Positions 27,970-36,840 of a stretch of 54,170 nt of DNA are shown here, in pieces. Positions within the stretch are counted from its first letter, which is position 1. Each line of letters begins with the position of its first letter. Below the pieces are notes generated by a model. The model was not told the DNA's origin. It worked only from the letters and a program-made list of their open reading frames with translations, and searched no databases. The DNA lies in assembly GCA_009911195.1 (NCBI GenBank), contig QXWV01000013.1:1-54170 (forward strand), written 5' to 3'. The position numbers and the translations under genes were made by a program. Source of the stretch: Lachnospiraceae bacterium (lineage in GTDB: Bacteria > Bacillota > Clostridia > Lachnospirales > Lachnospiraceae).

Positions 27970-29022
27970 TCATAATATCAGCTTCCAGTCCAAAGGCGTT
28001 CCCTTGGAGATATCCCTCCTCGCCTTTTTCCCCATCACTTCATCAAAATACATGGTATGCAGTCCAAAGGCCGGGCGTATGGAACGCACGTTTTCTTCGG
28101 TAAATGCTTCCCCTTCCTTCATGTCCTTCACCACAAAAAGGGAACGCCCGTCTTCCCTGCTCCGTTTCTGCTGCTCCGTCAGCTCATAGGTAACCTTTCC
28201 CAAGGCTTTTTCCACAATCCGGATTTCATCCACCATTTTTTTGAATTCATCCGGCTCCATGGAAAATGCCCCGTCCGGCCCGCCATCCTCCCGGGATAGG
28301 GTAAGGTGCTTTTCTATCATTTTTGCACCCAGCGCCACACTTGCTACCGCCGCTGCCGTTCCCATACTATGGTCGGAAAGCCCTGTGATACAATCGAAAA
28401 CATGGGCCATATTGGGAATTACCTTTAAATTCATCTCTTCATAAGGGGAAGGATAGGCAGAAGTACATTTTAAAAGCACAATCTGCTCATTCCCTTCCTC
28501 CCTGCATGCCCGCAATGCCCTTTCCATATCCTCTAAATATGCAATGCCCGTCGCCAGAATAATCGGTTTTCCTATCCTGGCTATTTTCCGTATCAAGGGT
28601 ATATCATTAATTTCAAAGGATGCCACCTTGTAGGCCGGCATATCCATTTCCCGCATAAAGTCTACCGCCGTAGCGTCAAAAGGAGAGGAAAAGCATTCCA
28701 GCCCCAGCCCATTGGCATATTCCATCAGCTTTGGCTGCCATTCCCAAGGGGTATAAGCTTCTTCATACAGTTTATGGAGCGTTGTACCATCCCAAATCGT
28801 TCCCTGGGTAATCTGGAAATAATCGTTATCGCAATCCAGCGTAATCGTATCCGGCGTATAGGTCTGCAGCTTCACCGCATCCGCCCCAGCCTGCGCGGCC
28901 GCTTTTATAATCGCTTCCGCCCTGCCATAATCCTGCAAATGGTTGGCCGAAACCTCCGCCACTATGAAAGCCTTTTCCCCTTCCCCCACATAACGCTTTC
29001 CAATCTGTATCTTCTTATCCAT
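27970..29022 (-). CDS. pseI: Pseudaminic acid synthase
   Basis: The 350-residue protein belongs to the NeuB/PseI/LegI family: a TIM barrel with EVSANH at 23-28 and KLQTYTPDT at 51-59, ALGAKMIEKHLTL and GGPDGAFSMEP later, and a C-terminal antifreeze-like SAF domain from about residue 285. The TYTPDTITLDCDNDYF and GTIWDGTTL stretches read as the PseI subfamily rather than NeuB. It condenses 2,4-diacylamino-2,4,6-trideoxy-L-altrose with phosphoenolpyruvate. It starts three bases after the pseF stop. Confidence 0.95.
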   Translation of the reverse strand: MDKKIQIGKRYVGEGEKAFIVAEVSANHLQDYGRAEAIIKAAAQAGADAVKLQTYTPDTITLDCDNDYFQITQGTIWDGTTLHKLYEEAYTPWEWQPKLMEYANGLGLECFSSPFDATAVDFMREMDMPAYKVASFEINDIPLIRKIARIGKPIILATGIAYLEDMERALRACREEGNEQIVLLKCTSAYPSPYEEMNLKVIPNMAHVFDCITGLSDHSMGTAAAVASVALGAKMIEKHLTLSREDGGPDGAFSMEPDEFKKMVDEIRIVEKALGKVTYELTEQQKRSREDGRSLFVVKDMKEGEAFTEENVRSIRPAFGLHTMYFDEVMGKKARRDISKGTPLDWKLIL

Positions 29023-29025
29023 ACC

Positions 29026-29748
29026 TTATTCCTTTCCTGCTGAGCTTTTGGTCATTGCGAAATCCACGTCCATCATCTGGTACTTAATTTCCGCCAATCT
29101 CCAATCCGTCAGGTTGTCAATGTCCTGCACTTCCGTCTCCGGCATGGGAAGCGGCACATAGCCGTCCTCCAAATCACCTCTGCATGCCCGGTATTTTTTT
29201 ACATCATAAAAATAAAACTGCCCACAATCATGATACAACGGCTCTAAATCCTGTGACCTTTTCATGGCATTTTCCGGATAACAATACGCCAGCCTGCCAT
29301 CCCTCACCGCCATCCCCCGCTGGGGCGGAAATGAGAACCTGACCACCGGCATTACCCCTGATGCATTATTTTCCACCAACAGGGAAAAAGCTTCTTTCAG
29401 CTTTTTTGCTGTTACAAAAGGAGCTGTAGGATAAATGCACGCCATATACCCAAACTCCCTCCCTCTCTTTTCATACTCCTCCAGCACTTCCATCAACACA
29501 TCGTCCGTGGTGGCGAAATCATTGGCCGTGGCCTCACTGCGCATAAAAGGTACGCTGGCCCCCGCCTTTCTGGCAATGCCTGCAATCTCTTCATCATCCG
29601 TAGATACCATAACTTCCTCAAACAGCCCGGAAGACAGCGCCGCTTCTATAGAATAACAGATAATCGGCTTCCCCAGAAATTCCTTCTTATTCTTTCCCGG
29701 TATCCTCTTGCTTCCGCCTCTGGCCGTAATTACTGCAATTGCATTCAT
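29026..29748 (-). CDS. pseF: Pseudaminic acid cytidylyltransferase
   Basis: The 240-residue CMP-sugar synthetase shows the CTP-binding motif ARGGSKRIPGKN at 9-20 and the family motifs TDDEEIA, IYPTAPFVTAKKL and AMKRSQDLEPLYHDCGQFYFYD. The latter group reads as PseF rather than NeuA. It activates pseudaminic acid to CMP-Pse for transfer. AGGA lies six bases before the ATG, and the recurrent GCGGTACTGGAAT motif lies just upstream (29768-29780). Confidence 0.94.
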   Translation of the reverse strand: MNAIAVITARGGSKRIPGKNKKEFLGKPIICYSIEAALSSGLFEEVMVSTDDEEIAGIARKAGASVPFMRSEATANDFATTDDVLMEVLEEYEKRGREFGYMACIYPTAPFVTAKKLKEAFSLLVENNASGVMPVVRFSFPPQRGMAVRDGRLAYCYPENAMKRSQDLEPLYHDCGQFYFYDVKKYRACRGDLEDGYVPLPMPETEVQDIDNLTDWRLAEIKYQMMDVDFAMTKSSAGKE

Positions 29749-29813
29749 TTTTGTTCCTGTCCTTTCTATTCCAGTACCGCACCATATGGGCGCATGTTAT
29801 TTTCCAAGTTGTA

Positions 29814-30950
29814 TTATAGCTTCCAGATTTCTTCCGCAATCCGCGCTGCGCCCTGTCCGTCCGTCACTTGGCTAAGAGCCTCTTTCATCCGCTTCCTCAA
29901 GGATTTATCTTGCAAAAGCCTCTTCAGGTTTCCGCCAATCCGCCCCAGGCACTCTTCCCTGTTTTCCCGGATATCCCCTGCGAACAGCATTCTTTCCTCC
30001 TGGGCAAAAAACTCGCTGTCATACATCTGGTTATCCGCACAGACAAAAAATACGGTAGGAATCTGCATGGCACAAAGTTCAAACAGCACCGTTCCCGCAG
30101 CCGAAACCGCAACATCGCATTCTTCCATAAGCTCTGCCATATTGCCCACATTATAGTGAAGCTTTATGGCCGGGTTATCCTTTGCCATCCCTTCCAGTTT
30201 TTCCCTGTTAGGATGAAACTTTCCTACTACTACATGAAAAACTGCCCGACAGAAAGCCTCTTCCTTTGCTGTGCTTACCAGGATACCCGACAAAGCATCA
30301 TAGGTATCCCCCCCGCCGGAGCTTAAAAATATGCTGGCCTTCCCCTTCTTCTCATCTATGCGTTGTTTCAGAAACCGGAAAGCTTTCTCTTCCCTTCCGG
30401 AAATGAAAAGAGGCGACACCTGAAACTTCGGCTCTATCCCCGCCTTCTGGAAATAAGCCTTCTGGAACTCCTCCCGCAAAGGTACATAGGTTGTACCTAA
30501 CAACAGCTTCGCCTTCCCTTCATAGGCTTTCCTATATGGGAAGCGCACATGGTAAGCGTTATAATTGATTACCATATCCACCGGATAGACCTCTTCAAAA
30601 CAGTCATCCATATATATTATTTTACAGATATCCCTTATTTTGTCAAAATATGTTCCTGTTACCTGATAGGAATCCACCAATAGCTTCCTGCAGCCTGCCT
30701 TCTCTAACTCCTCCCGCAGCCGATTTACCTCTTCCTCCATCCTATCCCATGCCGTATTCAGGCAGATATATTCCATGCCAGCCGCTTCCAGCAAATCATG
30801 GGCATAACTGTCCGCCGTGAAAAAAATTGTTTTCTGCCGCAGATTTTTCATTTGCTTTGCTATGGTAATGCACCTCATGATATGCCCCATGGCAATTTTC
30901 TCATTTGCATCCGCCCGGATGCCTACTATTTGCTCCACCCTAATCACCAT
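29814..30950 (-). CDS. pseG: UDP-2,4-diacetamido-2,4,6-trideoxy-L-altrose hydrolase
   Basis: The 378-residue GT-B-like hydrolase has IRADANEKIAMGHIMR at 11-26, containing the Gly-His catalytic motif, DDCFEEVYPVDMVINYN near 115-131, SSGGGDTYDA in the second domain and SAAGTVLFELCAMQIPTV near the end. It removes UDP before PseI acts. Length is somewhat above the usual ~280-340. The ATG lies one base after AAAGGG, and an in-frame GTG 12 bases further on (30938) is the alternative start. Confidence 0.93.
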   Translation of the reverse strand: MVIRVEQIVGIRADANEKIAMGHIMRCITIAKQMKNLRQKTIFFTADSYAHDLLEAAGMEYICLNTAWDRMEEEVNRLREELEKAGCRKLLVDSYQVTGTYFDKIRDICKIIYMDDCFEEVYPVDMVINYNAYHVRFPYRKAYEGKAKLLLGTTYVPLREEFQKAYFQKAGIEPKFQVSPLFISGREEKAFRFLKQRIDEKKGKASIFLSSGGGDTYDALSGILVSTAKEEAFCRAVFHVVVGKFHPNREKLEGMAKDNPAIKLHYNVGNMAELMEECDVAVSAAGTVLFELCAMQIPTVFFVCADNQMYDSEFFAQEERMLFAGDIRENREECLGRIGGNLKRLLQDKSLRKRMKEALSQVTDGQGAARIAEEIWKL

Positions 30951-30979
30951 GCCCTTTCCACACTATCCTCTATATGCGT

Positions 30980-32185
30980 TTAAGGCTTAATATCGGATTT
31001 TTCATATTCCTCCAGCACTTTCCCCATGTACTCCATTTCTTCCTTCCCATACCTCTGGTCCATGGGCAGGGCGAGCATATGGCTATAGATAAATCTTTCA
31101 TCCTCCGTCAGGCATCCTTCATTTTCCTTCCCCACCGGCCAAAGCACCGGGGCGTAAATATTGTGTTCTGCCAGAAATTTCTGCATCCCATCCCTGTCCT
31201 TCACATACACCGGAAAATACAGCGGTGCCGCTGTTTTTGCTTCTTCTCCCATAAGCTGTGGCAAAATGGGCCAAAACTGCGATTTATCTTCCGACTTGCC
31301 TTCCATCTTTCCAAACAGATACCGGTAATTCTCATTCCGTCTGTTTTGGCATCCCTTCTCCTCTTCCGTACTGAGGATTCCTGCCGATACTTTCGACAAT
31401 CCACCAATTTCCTTATGCACATCCAGCCATGCTTCTATTTCCCGGTTCTTTTTCAGGAAATTCTCCTTCATGGCCTTCTTTTCTTCCCTGCCCTGGCTGC
31501 CGTGTAAATATATCCATTTTTCCGTCAGGCAGTCCAGGCGCTTTTTCGTAAGCTCATCTTCCCCGGCGGGCAAATCCATTGCCAAAGGCTCATTGGAAGC
31601 CACAAATCCCCCGTCTGGAACGGAATACCATTTTCTCAGGCTTCCCACCACAAAGTCCGCCTCTTTCCCCGCATTTTCCAAATAATAAGACTGGGTCACA
31701 TCCTCCATAATGCAGATTCCCTGGGCTTTCCATTCTTTAAGCAAAGACCGCATCGGCTTCCATGTATCCACACCATAATAAGGATGGATAAAAAGCAGAT
31801 TCGGTCTCATCTGTCTGGCCAGGCGGCCCAGTTCTTCTGCATCCGCCTCCAAATTTTTATTGATATGATAAAATTGGATTTCCCATCCTTCCCATTGGAA
31901 GGGGAAAAAAACCGTATCGCACATATAGGCCGGCAGAAGGCAGCGTTTCATCGCTCCCATGGCATTTGCTTTTGCCCCATCCGTTTCCGGCCTATTCTCT
32001 TTTTCCCTATTCCGGGCAAAGCTTTTTAATGCCAGGGCAATCGCCGACCTTCCCGATGCCGTGAATGCTATATTGCTTTTCCCATACTTTTCCGTTTCTT
32101 TCAATGAAAATAATGCCGCCGAAGATTCTTCTGCTGTCCTGACCGCTTCCGGATTCATTTCATAAATACTTCCAATTTCCATCAT
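30980..32185 (-). CDS. Divergent DegT-type PLP enzyme in the pse operon
   Basis: About 401 residues with a recognisable fold-type I core: TASGRSAIALAL, CLLPAYMCDTVFFPF, EDVTQSYYLENAGKEADFVVGSLRKWYSVPDGGFV. The lysine in SLRKW is in the position of the PLP lysine. It differs strongly from PseC, PglE and WecE in this same window, with a Lys/Glu-rich middle region (about 220-290). It could aminate another sugar or be a non-aminating homologue. It lies between the frameshifted GT2 and pseG, so a link to the nonulosonate product is plausible. The start is set at ATG-ATG; a TTG six bases earlier is in frame. Confidence 0.75.
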   Translation of the reverse strand: MMEIGSIYEMNPEAVRTAEESSAALFSLKETEKYGKSNIAFTASGRSAIALALKSFARNREKENRPETDGAKANAMGAMKRCLLPAYMCDTVFFPFQWEGWEIQFYHINKNLEADAEELGRLARQMRPNLLFIHPYYGVDTWKPMRSLLKEWKAQGICIMEDVTQSYYLENAGKEADFVVGSLRKWYSVPDGGFVASNEPLAMDLPAGEDELTKKRLDCLTEKWIYLHGSQGREEKKAMKENFLKKNREIEAWLDVHKEIGGLSKVSAGILSTEEEKGCQNRRNENYRYLFGKMEGKSEDKSQFWPILPQLMGEEAKTAAPLYFPVYVKDRDGMQKFLAEHNIYAPVLWPVGKENEGCLTEDERFIYSHMLALPMDQRYGKEEMEYMGKVLEEYEKSDIKP

Positions 32186-32270
32186 TTCCAATTACCGCTT
32201 CACTTCCTTGCCTGTACCTCTTTGCCTATGCTTCTTTCCCTGTCCGGTTCTGCCTTATACCTTAGCCCTT

Positions 32271-33301
32271 TTACTTTTTTCCGTATTTTTTTCTCCATTT
32301 TCGATATGTCCACAACAATTTGTAGTATGACATGAAAAGCAGAGTGGATTTTTGCTGCATTTTAATCAGTTTCTTTTCTTCCTCATGAGTCCTTTCCTGA
32401 TAATAAGGATTTTTTTCAAACTCTGGGAACGTCTCTTTCATTTCCTTTCCCAAAGCCTCCACAAAGCCATATTTCGTCCGGCCCACCCCGGCCATATACG
32501 TAAACAGGGTATTAATATAAAATAACAGCGTAAAACTATATTCTAATTCCGGCCGGAATTCTTCCAGATAGCCATGCCGTTTTGCTTCCTCTAACATCAG
32601 GCGTCCCGCTTCCATACGGTCCTCGCAGCGCTTCGGCGAAATCGTATGCACCGTGGACATGCCATGCTGATAATAATAGTACATCGGTTCTTCTATATAT
32701 TCAAAATGCCTGGCCAGCACGAGATAAGAGTTGCCCAGGGCATTGTCTTCATAAAAAAATCTTCCGGAAACCACAGTTCTTTTTCCAGAATCATGGAACG
32801 ACGGAAAATCTTAACTACCAGGCTTCCCCCATCCAAAATCAGGCTTGCCCGTTTTTCTTTATCCAAAATCCCGCTTTGGCTCTTTTTATTATTGGGAACA
32901 ATCTGCCCTACTTTCATGGAATGCTCCTCGGTCAGGCAGTAGTCGCAGCCCACCAAATCCGCCCCTGTGCTCTCCGCCCTTTCTATCAGGCGTTCATACA
33001 TGTCCGGCCGAATCCAGTCATCGCTGTCTATAAAGCCAATCCATTCTCCCCTGGCCATTTTCAGCCCGATATTTTTCGCTCCCCCCTGATGCCTGTTCAC
33101 TTCCGAATGCACCGCATGGAATTTATCCGGGAAGCGGCTTTCGTATTCTTTTAGTATTTTCATGGAATCATCGGTGGAACAATCATCCACCGCAATGATT
33201 TCATAATTTTCCACCGTCTGGTTTACGAGGGAATCCAGGCAGTATTCCAATTTATGGTCCGCCGCCATATTGTAAACCGGTACGATTATACTAAGCTTCA
33301 T
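32271..33301 (-). pseudogene. GT2 glycosyltransferase split by a -1-type frameshift at a T7 run
   Basis: Two frames together make one GT2 enzyme of about 343 residues. The first (33301 to about 32760) carries MKLSIIVPVYNMA, VDDCSTDD, the DSDDW donor motif and FPEDFF. The second continues in another frame with YEDNALGNSYLVL, then the C-terminal helices. The junction is a run of seven T on the minus strand (32753-32759). One additional T restores the frame. The run is read as GAT TTT TTT, a perfect U_UUU_UUU slippery heptamer, so programmed or occasional -1 slippage would also yield full-length enzyme. It could be a decayed gene, phase variation, slippage, or a sequencing error. ATG has GGAG six bases upstream. 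Confidence 0.85.
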
Positions 33302-33366
33302 CTTTTTCTCCGTTTCTGTGCTACTATTCTGTGACACTTTTTTTCTGTGACACTTTTTTTGTGTTG

Positions 33367-34572
33367 CTATTTGCTGTAATATTCCGCAATCTTCGTCACT
33401 GCCTTAATCACATCTTCCACATCCTGCTTTGTCATAGCATAGTAAAGGGGCAAGCTTATTATCTCCTCATACAGCTTTTCCGCCTTCGGGCAAATGCCCT
33501 TTTCATAGCCCAGTTTTCTATAATAAGGGAAATAGTAAGTGGGGATGTAATGCACGTTACAGCATATATTTTCTGCCGCCAGGGCATCAAAAAATTCTTT
33601 TCTCCCAATGCTCAGCCTTTCGGGCACAAGGCGCAAAATATATAAATGCCGCGTTGTATCCGATGCCGGTATTTCCTTTTGCACCCTCAGTTGGGGAAGC
33701 CTGGAAAAAGCTTCATCATATCTGGCCACAATTTCTTTCCTTCTCCCGGAAAACATAGGCAGCTTGTCAAGCTGGCTGATAAGCAGTGCCGCCTGCATAT
33801 CCGTCATACGGTAATTATACCCCAGGGCAATCTGCTCATAATACCAGCCCCCCTCCGGCTCATCTTCCATCAGTTCCCGGTCTCTTGTTATCCCATGAGC
33901 CCTATACAACAACAGCTTTTTATAATATTCTTCGCTGTTCGTCAGCACAGCGCCGCCTTCCCCTCCGGTTACCGTCTTCACCGGATGGAAGCTAAGAGTT
34001 GTCATATCGGAAATGGAGCCATTGCTTTTTCCTTTATATTTTGTACCGATGACATGGGCGCCATCCTCAATCAATACCAGATTATTTTCCTTACAAACAG
34101 CCATCAGTTCATCCAGTTCCGCCGACTGTCCGGTAAAGTCCACCGCCACTACCGCTTTCGTCTTCCTGCTCACTTTTCCGGCAACCGATGCCGGGTCTAT
34201 ATTGTAAGTATCCTCACGGATATCCGCAAATACCGGCCTCGCCCCACAGTATAGGGCACAATTGGCCGATGCCGCAAAAGTAATGGGCGTGGTAATCACC
34301 TCATCTCCAGGCCCTACCCCAGCCGCCATACAGGCCATATGAAGTGCAGCCGTTCCGTTGCTGCATACCACCGCATACTTCGCCCCGGTCACCTGGCATA
34401 GCTTTCTTTCCAACTCCCCTATTTTAGGCCCACAAGTCAGATAATCGCTCCGCATCACATCCACCACAGCCTGAATATCCGCTTCGTCAATATACTGATG
34501 CCCGTAAAAAATCTTCGTATCCCTTACCGGCCTTCCCCCACAGGCCGCCGGCTTTGCTTTTTCCTTATCCAT
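33367..34572 (-). CDS. pseC: UDP-4-amino-4,6-dideoxy-N-acetyl-L-altrosamine transaminase
   Basis: The 401-residue DegT-family enzyme has SNGTAALHMACMA, TTPITFAASANCALYCGA at about 94-111, EDGAHVIGTKYKGK at 169-182, and the PLP lysine K199 in SFHPVKTVTGGEGG, which is the PseC signature. It aminates the product of PseB. The gene follows pseB by about 50 nt. The chosen ATG has AAAGGG five bases upstream; an upstream in-frame ATG at 34605 lacks family sequence. Confidence 0.95.
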   Translation of the reverse strand: MDKEKAKPAACGGRPVRDTKIFYGHQYIDEADIQAVVDVMRSDYLTCGPKIGELERKLCQVTGAKYAVVCSNGTAALHMACMAAGVGPGDEVITTPITFAASANCALYCGARPVFADIREDTYNIDPASVAGKVSRKTKAVVAVDFTGQSAELDELMAVCKENNLVLIEDGAHVIGTKYKGKSNGSISDMTTLSFHPVKTVTGGEGGAVLTNSEEYYKKLLLYRAHGITRDRELMEDEPEGGWYYEQIALGYNYRMTDMQAALLISQLDKLPMFSGRRKEIVARYDEAFSRLPQLRVQKEIPASDTTRHLYILRLVPERLSIGRKEFFDALAAENICCNVHYIPTYYFPYYRKLGYEKGICPKAEKLYEEIISLPLYYAMTKQDVEDVIKAVTKIAEYYSK

Positions 34573-34622
34573 GGCTACCCTTTCCCTGCCTGCCCTCTCT
34601 TGCATATTGGACAGACAAAATT

Positions 34623-35618
34623 TTATTTCTCCAAATCTACTGTTTTCAACAACTCCTTAATCTCTTCCACCGACAGCCACTGCTTATTATTATCCGAACT
34701 ATAGGAAAAACCTTCCTCCACTTTTTTCCCGCTCAAATCAGGCTGTTGCTTATTATTCCATACCATCTGCGGATAAACGATAAAATGTTTGTCATATTCA
34801 TATGTTGTGTAGGAATCCTCCACAGTGACCATAATCTCATGCAGCTTTTCACCCGGCCGGATACCTACTTCGGGCATCTGGCAGCCCGGAAGCATGGCCT
34901 GAGCCAAATCCGTAATTTTAAAAGAAGGGATTTTGCTGATAAATGTTTCCCCTCCTGTAGCTTCTTCCAAAGCCTTGATTACCAGTTCTACCCCCTGGGT
35001 TAAGCTAATCCAGAACCTGGTCATCCGGTAATCCGTAATCGGAAGTTCCTTTCCCCCGTTTTTAATGATATTATGGAAAAACGGAATGACCGAGCCGCGG
35101 CTTCCAGCCACATTGCCGTACCTGACGATGGAGAAATTAATATCCTTCGTTCCCGTATACGCATTGGCCGCCACAAAAAGCTTGTCCGATACCAGCTTCG
35201 TGCCGCCATAGAGATTCACCGGGTTCACCGCTTTATCCGTGGACAGGGCCACTACTTTTTTTACATTGGAATCCAGCGCCGCATCTATCACATTCTGAGC
35301 ACCATGGATATTGGTTTTAATCGCTTCATTGGGATTATATTCGCAGGCCGGTACCTGTTTCAATGCCGCCGCATGAATCACATAATCCACTCCCTCAAAT
35401 GCCCTCTTCAGCCTTTCCTTATCCCGCACATCCCCGATAAAGAACCGCAGCTTGCCCTCATATTCTTTTAATTCATTCGCCATCAAAAATTGCTTGAATT
35501 CATCCCTGGAATAAATGATAATCTTTTTCGGCTCATAATGCGCTAATACATATTTCGTAAAGCACTTTCCAAATGACCCGGTTCCCCCAGTGATTAAAAT
35601 CGTTTTATTATTTAACAT
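34623..35618 (-). CDS. pseB: UDP-N-acetylglucosamine 4,6-dehydratase (inverting)
   Basis: The 331-residue soluble short-chain dehydrogenase has TGGTGSFGK at 10-18, RDEFKQF, HAAALKQVPACEYNP at about 82-96, STDKAVNPVNLYGGTK at 126-141 (the Tyr-x3-Lys pair), all diagnostic of PseB/FlaA1. It performs the first pseudaminic acid step, dehydration with C5 inversion of UDP-GlcNAc. GGAGG six bases before the ATG fixes the start. It heads the operon and faces away from the plus-strand cassette. Confidence 0.95.
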   Translation of the reverse strand: MLNNKTILITGGTGSFGKCFTKYVLAHYEPKKIIIYSRDEFKQFLMANELKEYEGKLRFFIGDVRDKERLKRAFEGVDYVIHAAALKQVPACEYNPNEAIKTNIHGAQNVIDAALDSNVKKVVALSTDKAVNPVNLYGGTKLVSDKLFVAANAYTGTKDINFSIVRYGNVAGSRGSVIPFFHNIIKNGGKELPITDYRMTRFWISLTQGVELVIKALEEATGGETFISKIPSFKITDLAQAMLPGCQMPEVGIRPGEKLHEIMVTVEDSYTTYEYDKHFIVYPQMVWNNKQQPDLSGKKVEEGFSYSSDNNKQWLSVEEIKELLKTVDLEK

Positions 35619-35802
35619 AAATTTCCTCCTGTTCCGGCCTTTTAAGCCTTGCCCTGGCGCATCACATTTCCATAATATAACATAAATATAACATGTTAGC
35701 CCACTTGCCATGTTTGCCAGGCAGTCTTCCCATATACCGAATATTAATATTTCCTATACTTTTCCAATTTATTATTTCCCATTTTTTGTAATCTCATCGC
35801 CC

Positions 35803-35831
35803 AGTATACCACAATCATATTAAAAAAACTA
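35803..35831 (-). promoter_or_regulatory. Candidate pseB promoter with extended -10
   Basis: On the minus strand TGGTATACT gives an extended -10 (TATACT at 35803-35808 with TG one base before). The -35 region is only T-rich. The leader to pseB would be about 180 nt. Confidence 0.5.
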
Positions 35832-35833
35832 TA

Positions 35834-35876
35834 GCTATCCGACTACAATTTGCAGCGAACGCTGGTTTTGGATAGC
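35834..35876. promoter_or_regulatory. Nested dyad, candidate operator between divergent promoters
   Basis: GCTATCC at 35834-35840 and GGATAGC at 35870-35876 form a perfect seven-base inverted repeat. Inside it CAGCGAACGCTG at 35853-35864 is a second perfect dyad. It lies between the two candidate -35 regions, the position expected for a regulator controlling both directions. Confidence 0.45.
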
Positions 35877-35883
35877 CCTCTCA

Positions 35884-35913
35884 TTGCATTCAGCCTCTGC
35901 GGTATGTTATACT
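35884..35913 (+). promoter_or_regulatory. Plus-strand promoter for the O-acetylation cassette
   Basis: TTGCAT at 35884-35889 and TATACT at 35908-35913 are separated by 18 bases, about 70 nt upstream of the RmlD-like start codon. Confidence 0.6.
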
Positions 35914-35988
35914 TAGCATAAAAAATGACGGCAATAGACATCAATTTACATTGCTACCGTATATTCGAGCACAGAAATGAGGAAAAGT

Positions 35989-36840
35989 ATGAAAAAATTG
36001 CTGATTACAGGAGCTTCCGGTTTCCTTGGGGGTAGGGCCGTAAGATTTTATGATGGAACATATGATATCTATGCCCCCTCCCACTCCGAACTTGATATTA
36101 CCGATGAAAAAAGCGTATATGCCTTATTCGATACCGTCAAACCCGACTTCGTCATACACAGCGCTGCCATTTCCGATGTGGGGATGTGTGAAAAAGAGCC
36201 AGAGATGTCATGGAAAATCAATGTGGACGGGAGCCGGAACGTTGCTGCCGCATCCGCAAGGTTTCGCTCCAAATGCCTGTTCTGCAGTTCCGACCAGGTC
36301 TACTTCGGGAGCAGTTTAAAAGAATCCCATAAGGAGGATGAAACGGTACATCCGGCTAATATTTACGGGCAGGAAAAAAAACAGGCGGAAGAAGAATGCC
36401 TGGAGGCCAATCCCTCATGCATCGTACTACGGCTATCGTGGATGTATGATACCGCGGCATTGCACGGGAAAGAACATGGCGACTTCTTCCGCACCCTTGT
36501 TTCCGACCTGCGCTCTTCCTCCGTTTTAAGCTATCCCGTGCATGATATACGGGGAATCACGGATGTAAATGAAGTTATCCAAAACTTCGGGAAAGCATGG
36601 GAATTGGATGGCGGTATTTATAATTTCGGTTCCCCCAATGACAAAAATACATACGATACCGTTCATGCCATGTTTACGCTTCTTGGGTGGGATACGGGAA
36701 GGCTGGCAAAAAATGAGGAGACTTTCGCATCCAACCCCAGAAATATAAGCATGTGCCCGAATAAGCTGAAGGATAACGGGATTGTTTTTTCCTCCACATT
36801 AGATGCTTTGGTCGGAAAGGGGAAATTACTTCACATATGA
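35989..36840 (+). CDS. RmlD-like NAD(P)-dependent sugar-nucleotide reductase/epimerase
   Basis: The 283-residue short-chain dehydrogenase has GASGFLG at 8-14, SELDITDEKSVYALFD (the usual RmlD D-I-T region), HSAAISDVGMCE, SSDQVYFG and the Tyr-x3-Lys motif in IYGQEKKQAE. It resembles RmlD (dTDP-4-dehydrorhamnose reductase) and related sugar reductases, though the central motifs are not exact. No RmlA, B or C is in the window. ATG has GAGGA five bases upstream; an ATG at 35977 is in frame. It overlaps the next gene by four bases (ATGA). It starts a plus-strand trio lying between oppositely transcribed operons. Confidence 0.82.
   Translation: MKKLLITGASGFLGGRAVRFYDGTYDIYAPSHSELDITDEKSVYALFDTVKPDFVIHSAAISDVGMCEKEPEMSWKINVDGSRNVAAASARFRSKCLFCSSDQVYFGSSLKESHKEDETVHPANIYGQEKKQAEEECLEANPSCIVLRLSWMYDTAALHGKEHGDFFRTLVSDLRSSSVLSYPVHDIRGITDVNEVIQNFGKAWELDGGIYNFGSPNDKNTYDTVHAMFTLLGWDTGRLAKNEETFASNPRNISMCPNKLKDNGIVFSSTLDALVGKGKLLHI

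Larger units (their letters stand above)
35619..35988. promoter_or_regulatory. Divergent intergenic region between pseB and the O-acetylation cassette
   Basis: This ~370-nt non-coding, A/T-rich stretch holds a promoter-like site for each direction, a two-layered dyad between them, and a short direct repeat TATAACAT at 35676-35683 and 35687-35694 (11-base period) in the pseB leader. No open frame of note was seen. Confidence 0.6.

Noticed and set aside
34623-35711. Longer reading of pseB starting at 35711
   Set aside because: The extra 31 residues have no family similarity and lie in the leader, while ATG at 35618 has an ideal GGAGG site and begins the Rossmann fold at the usual distance.
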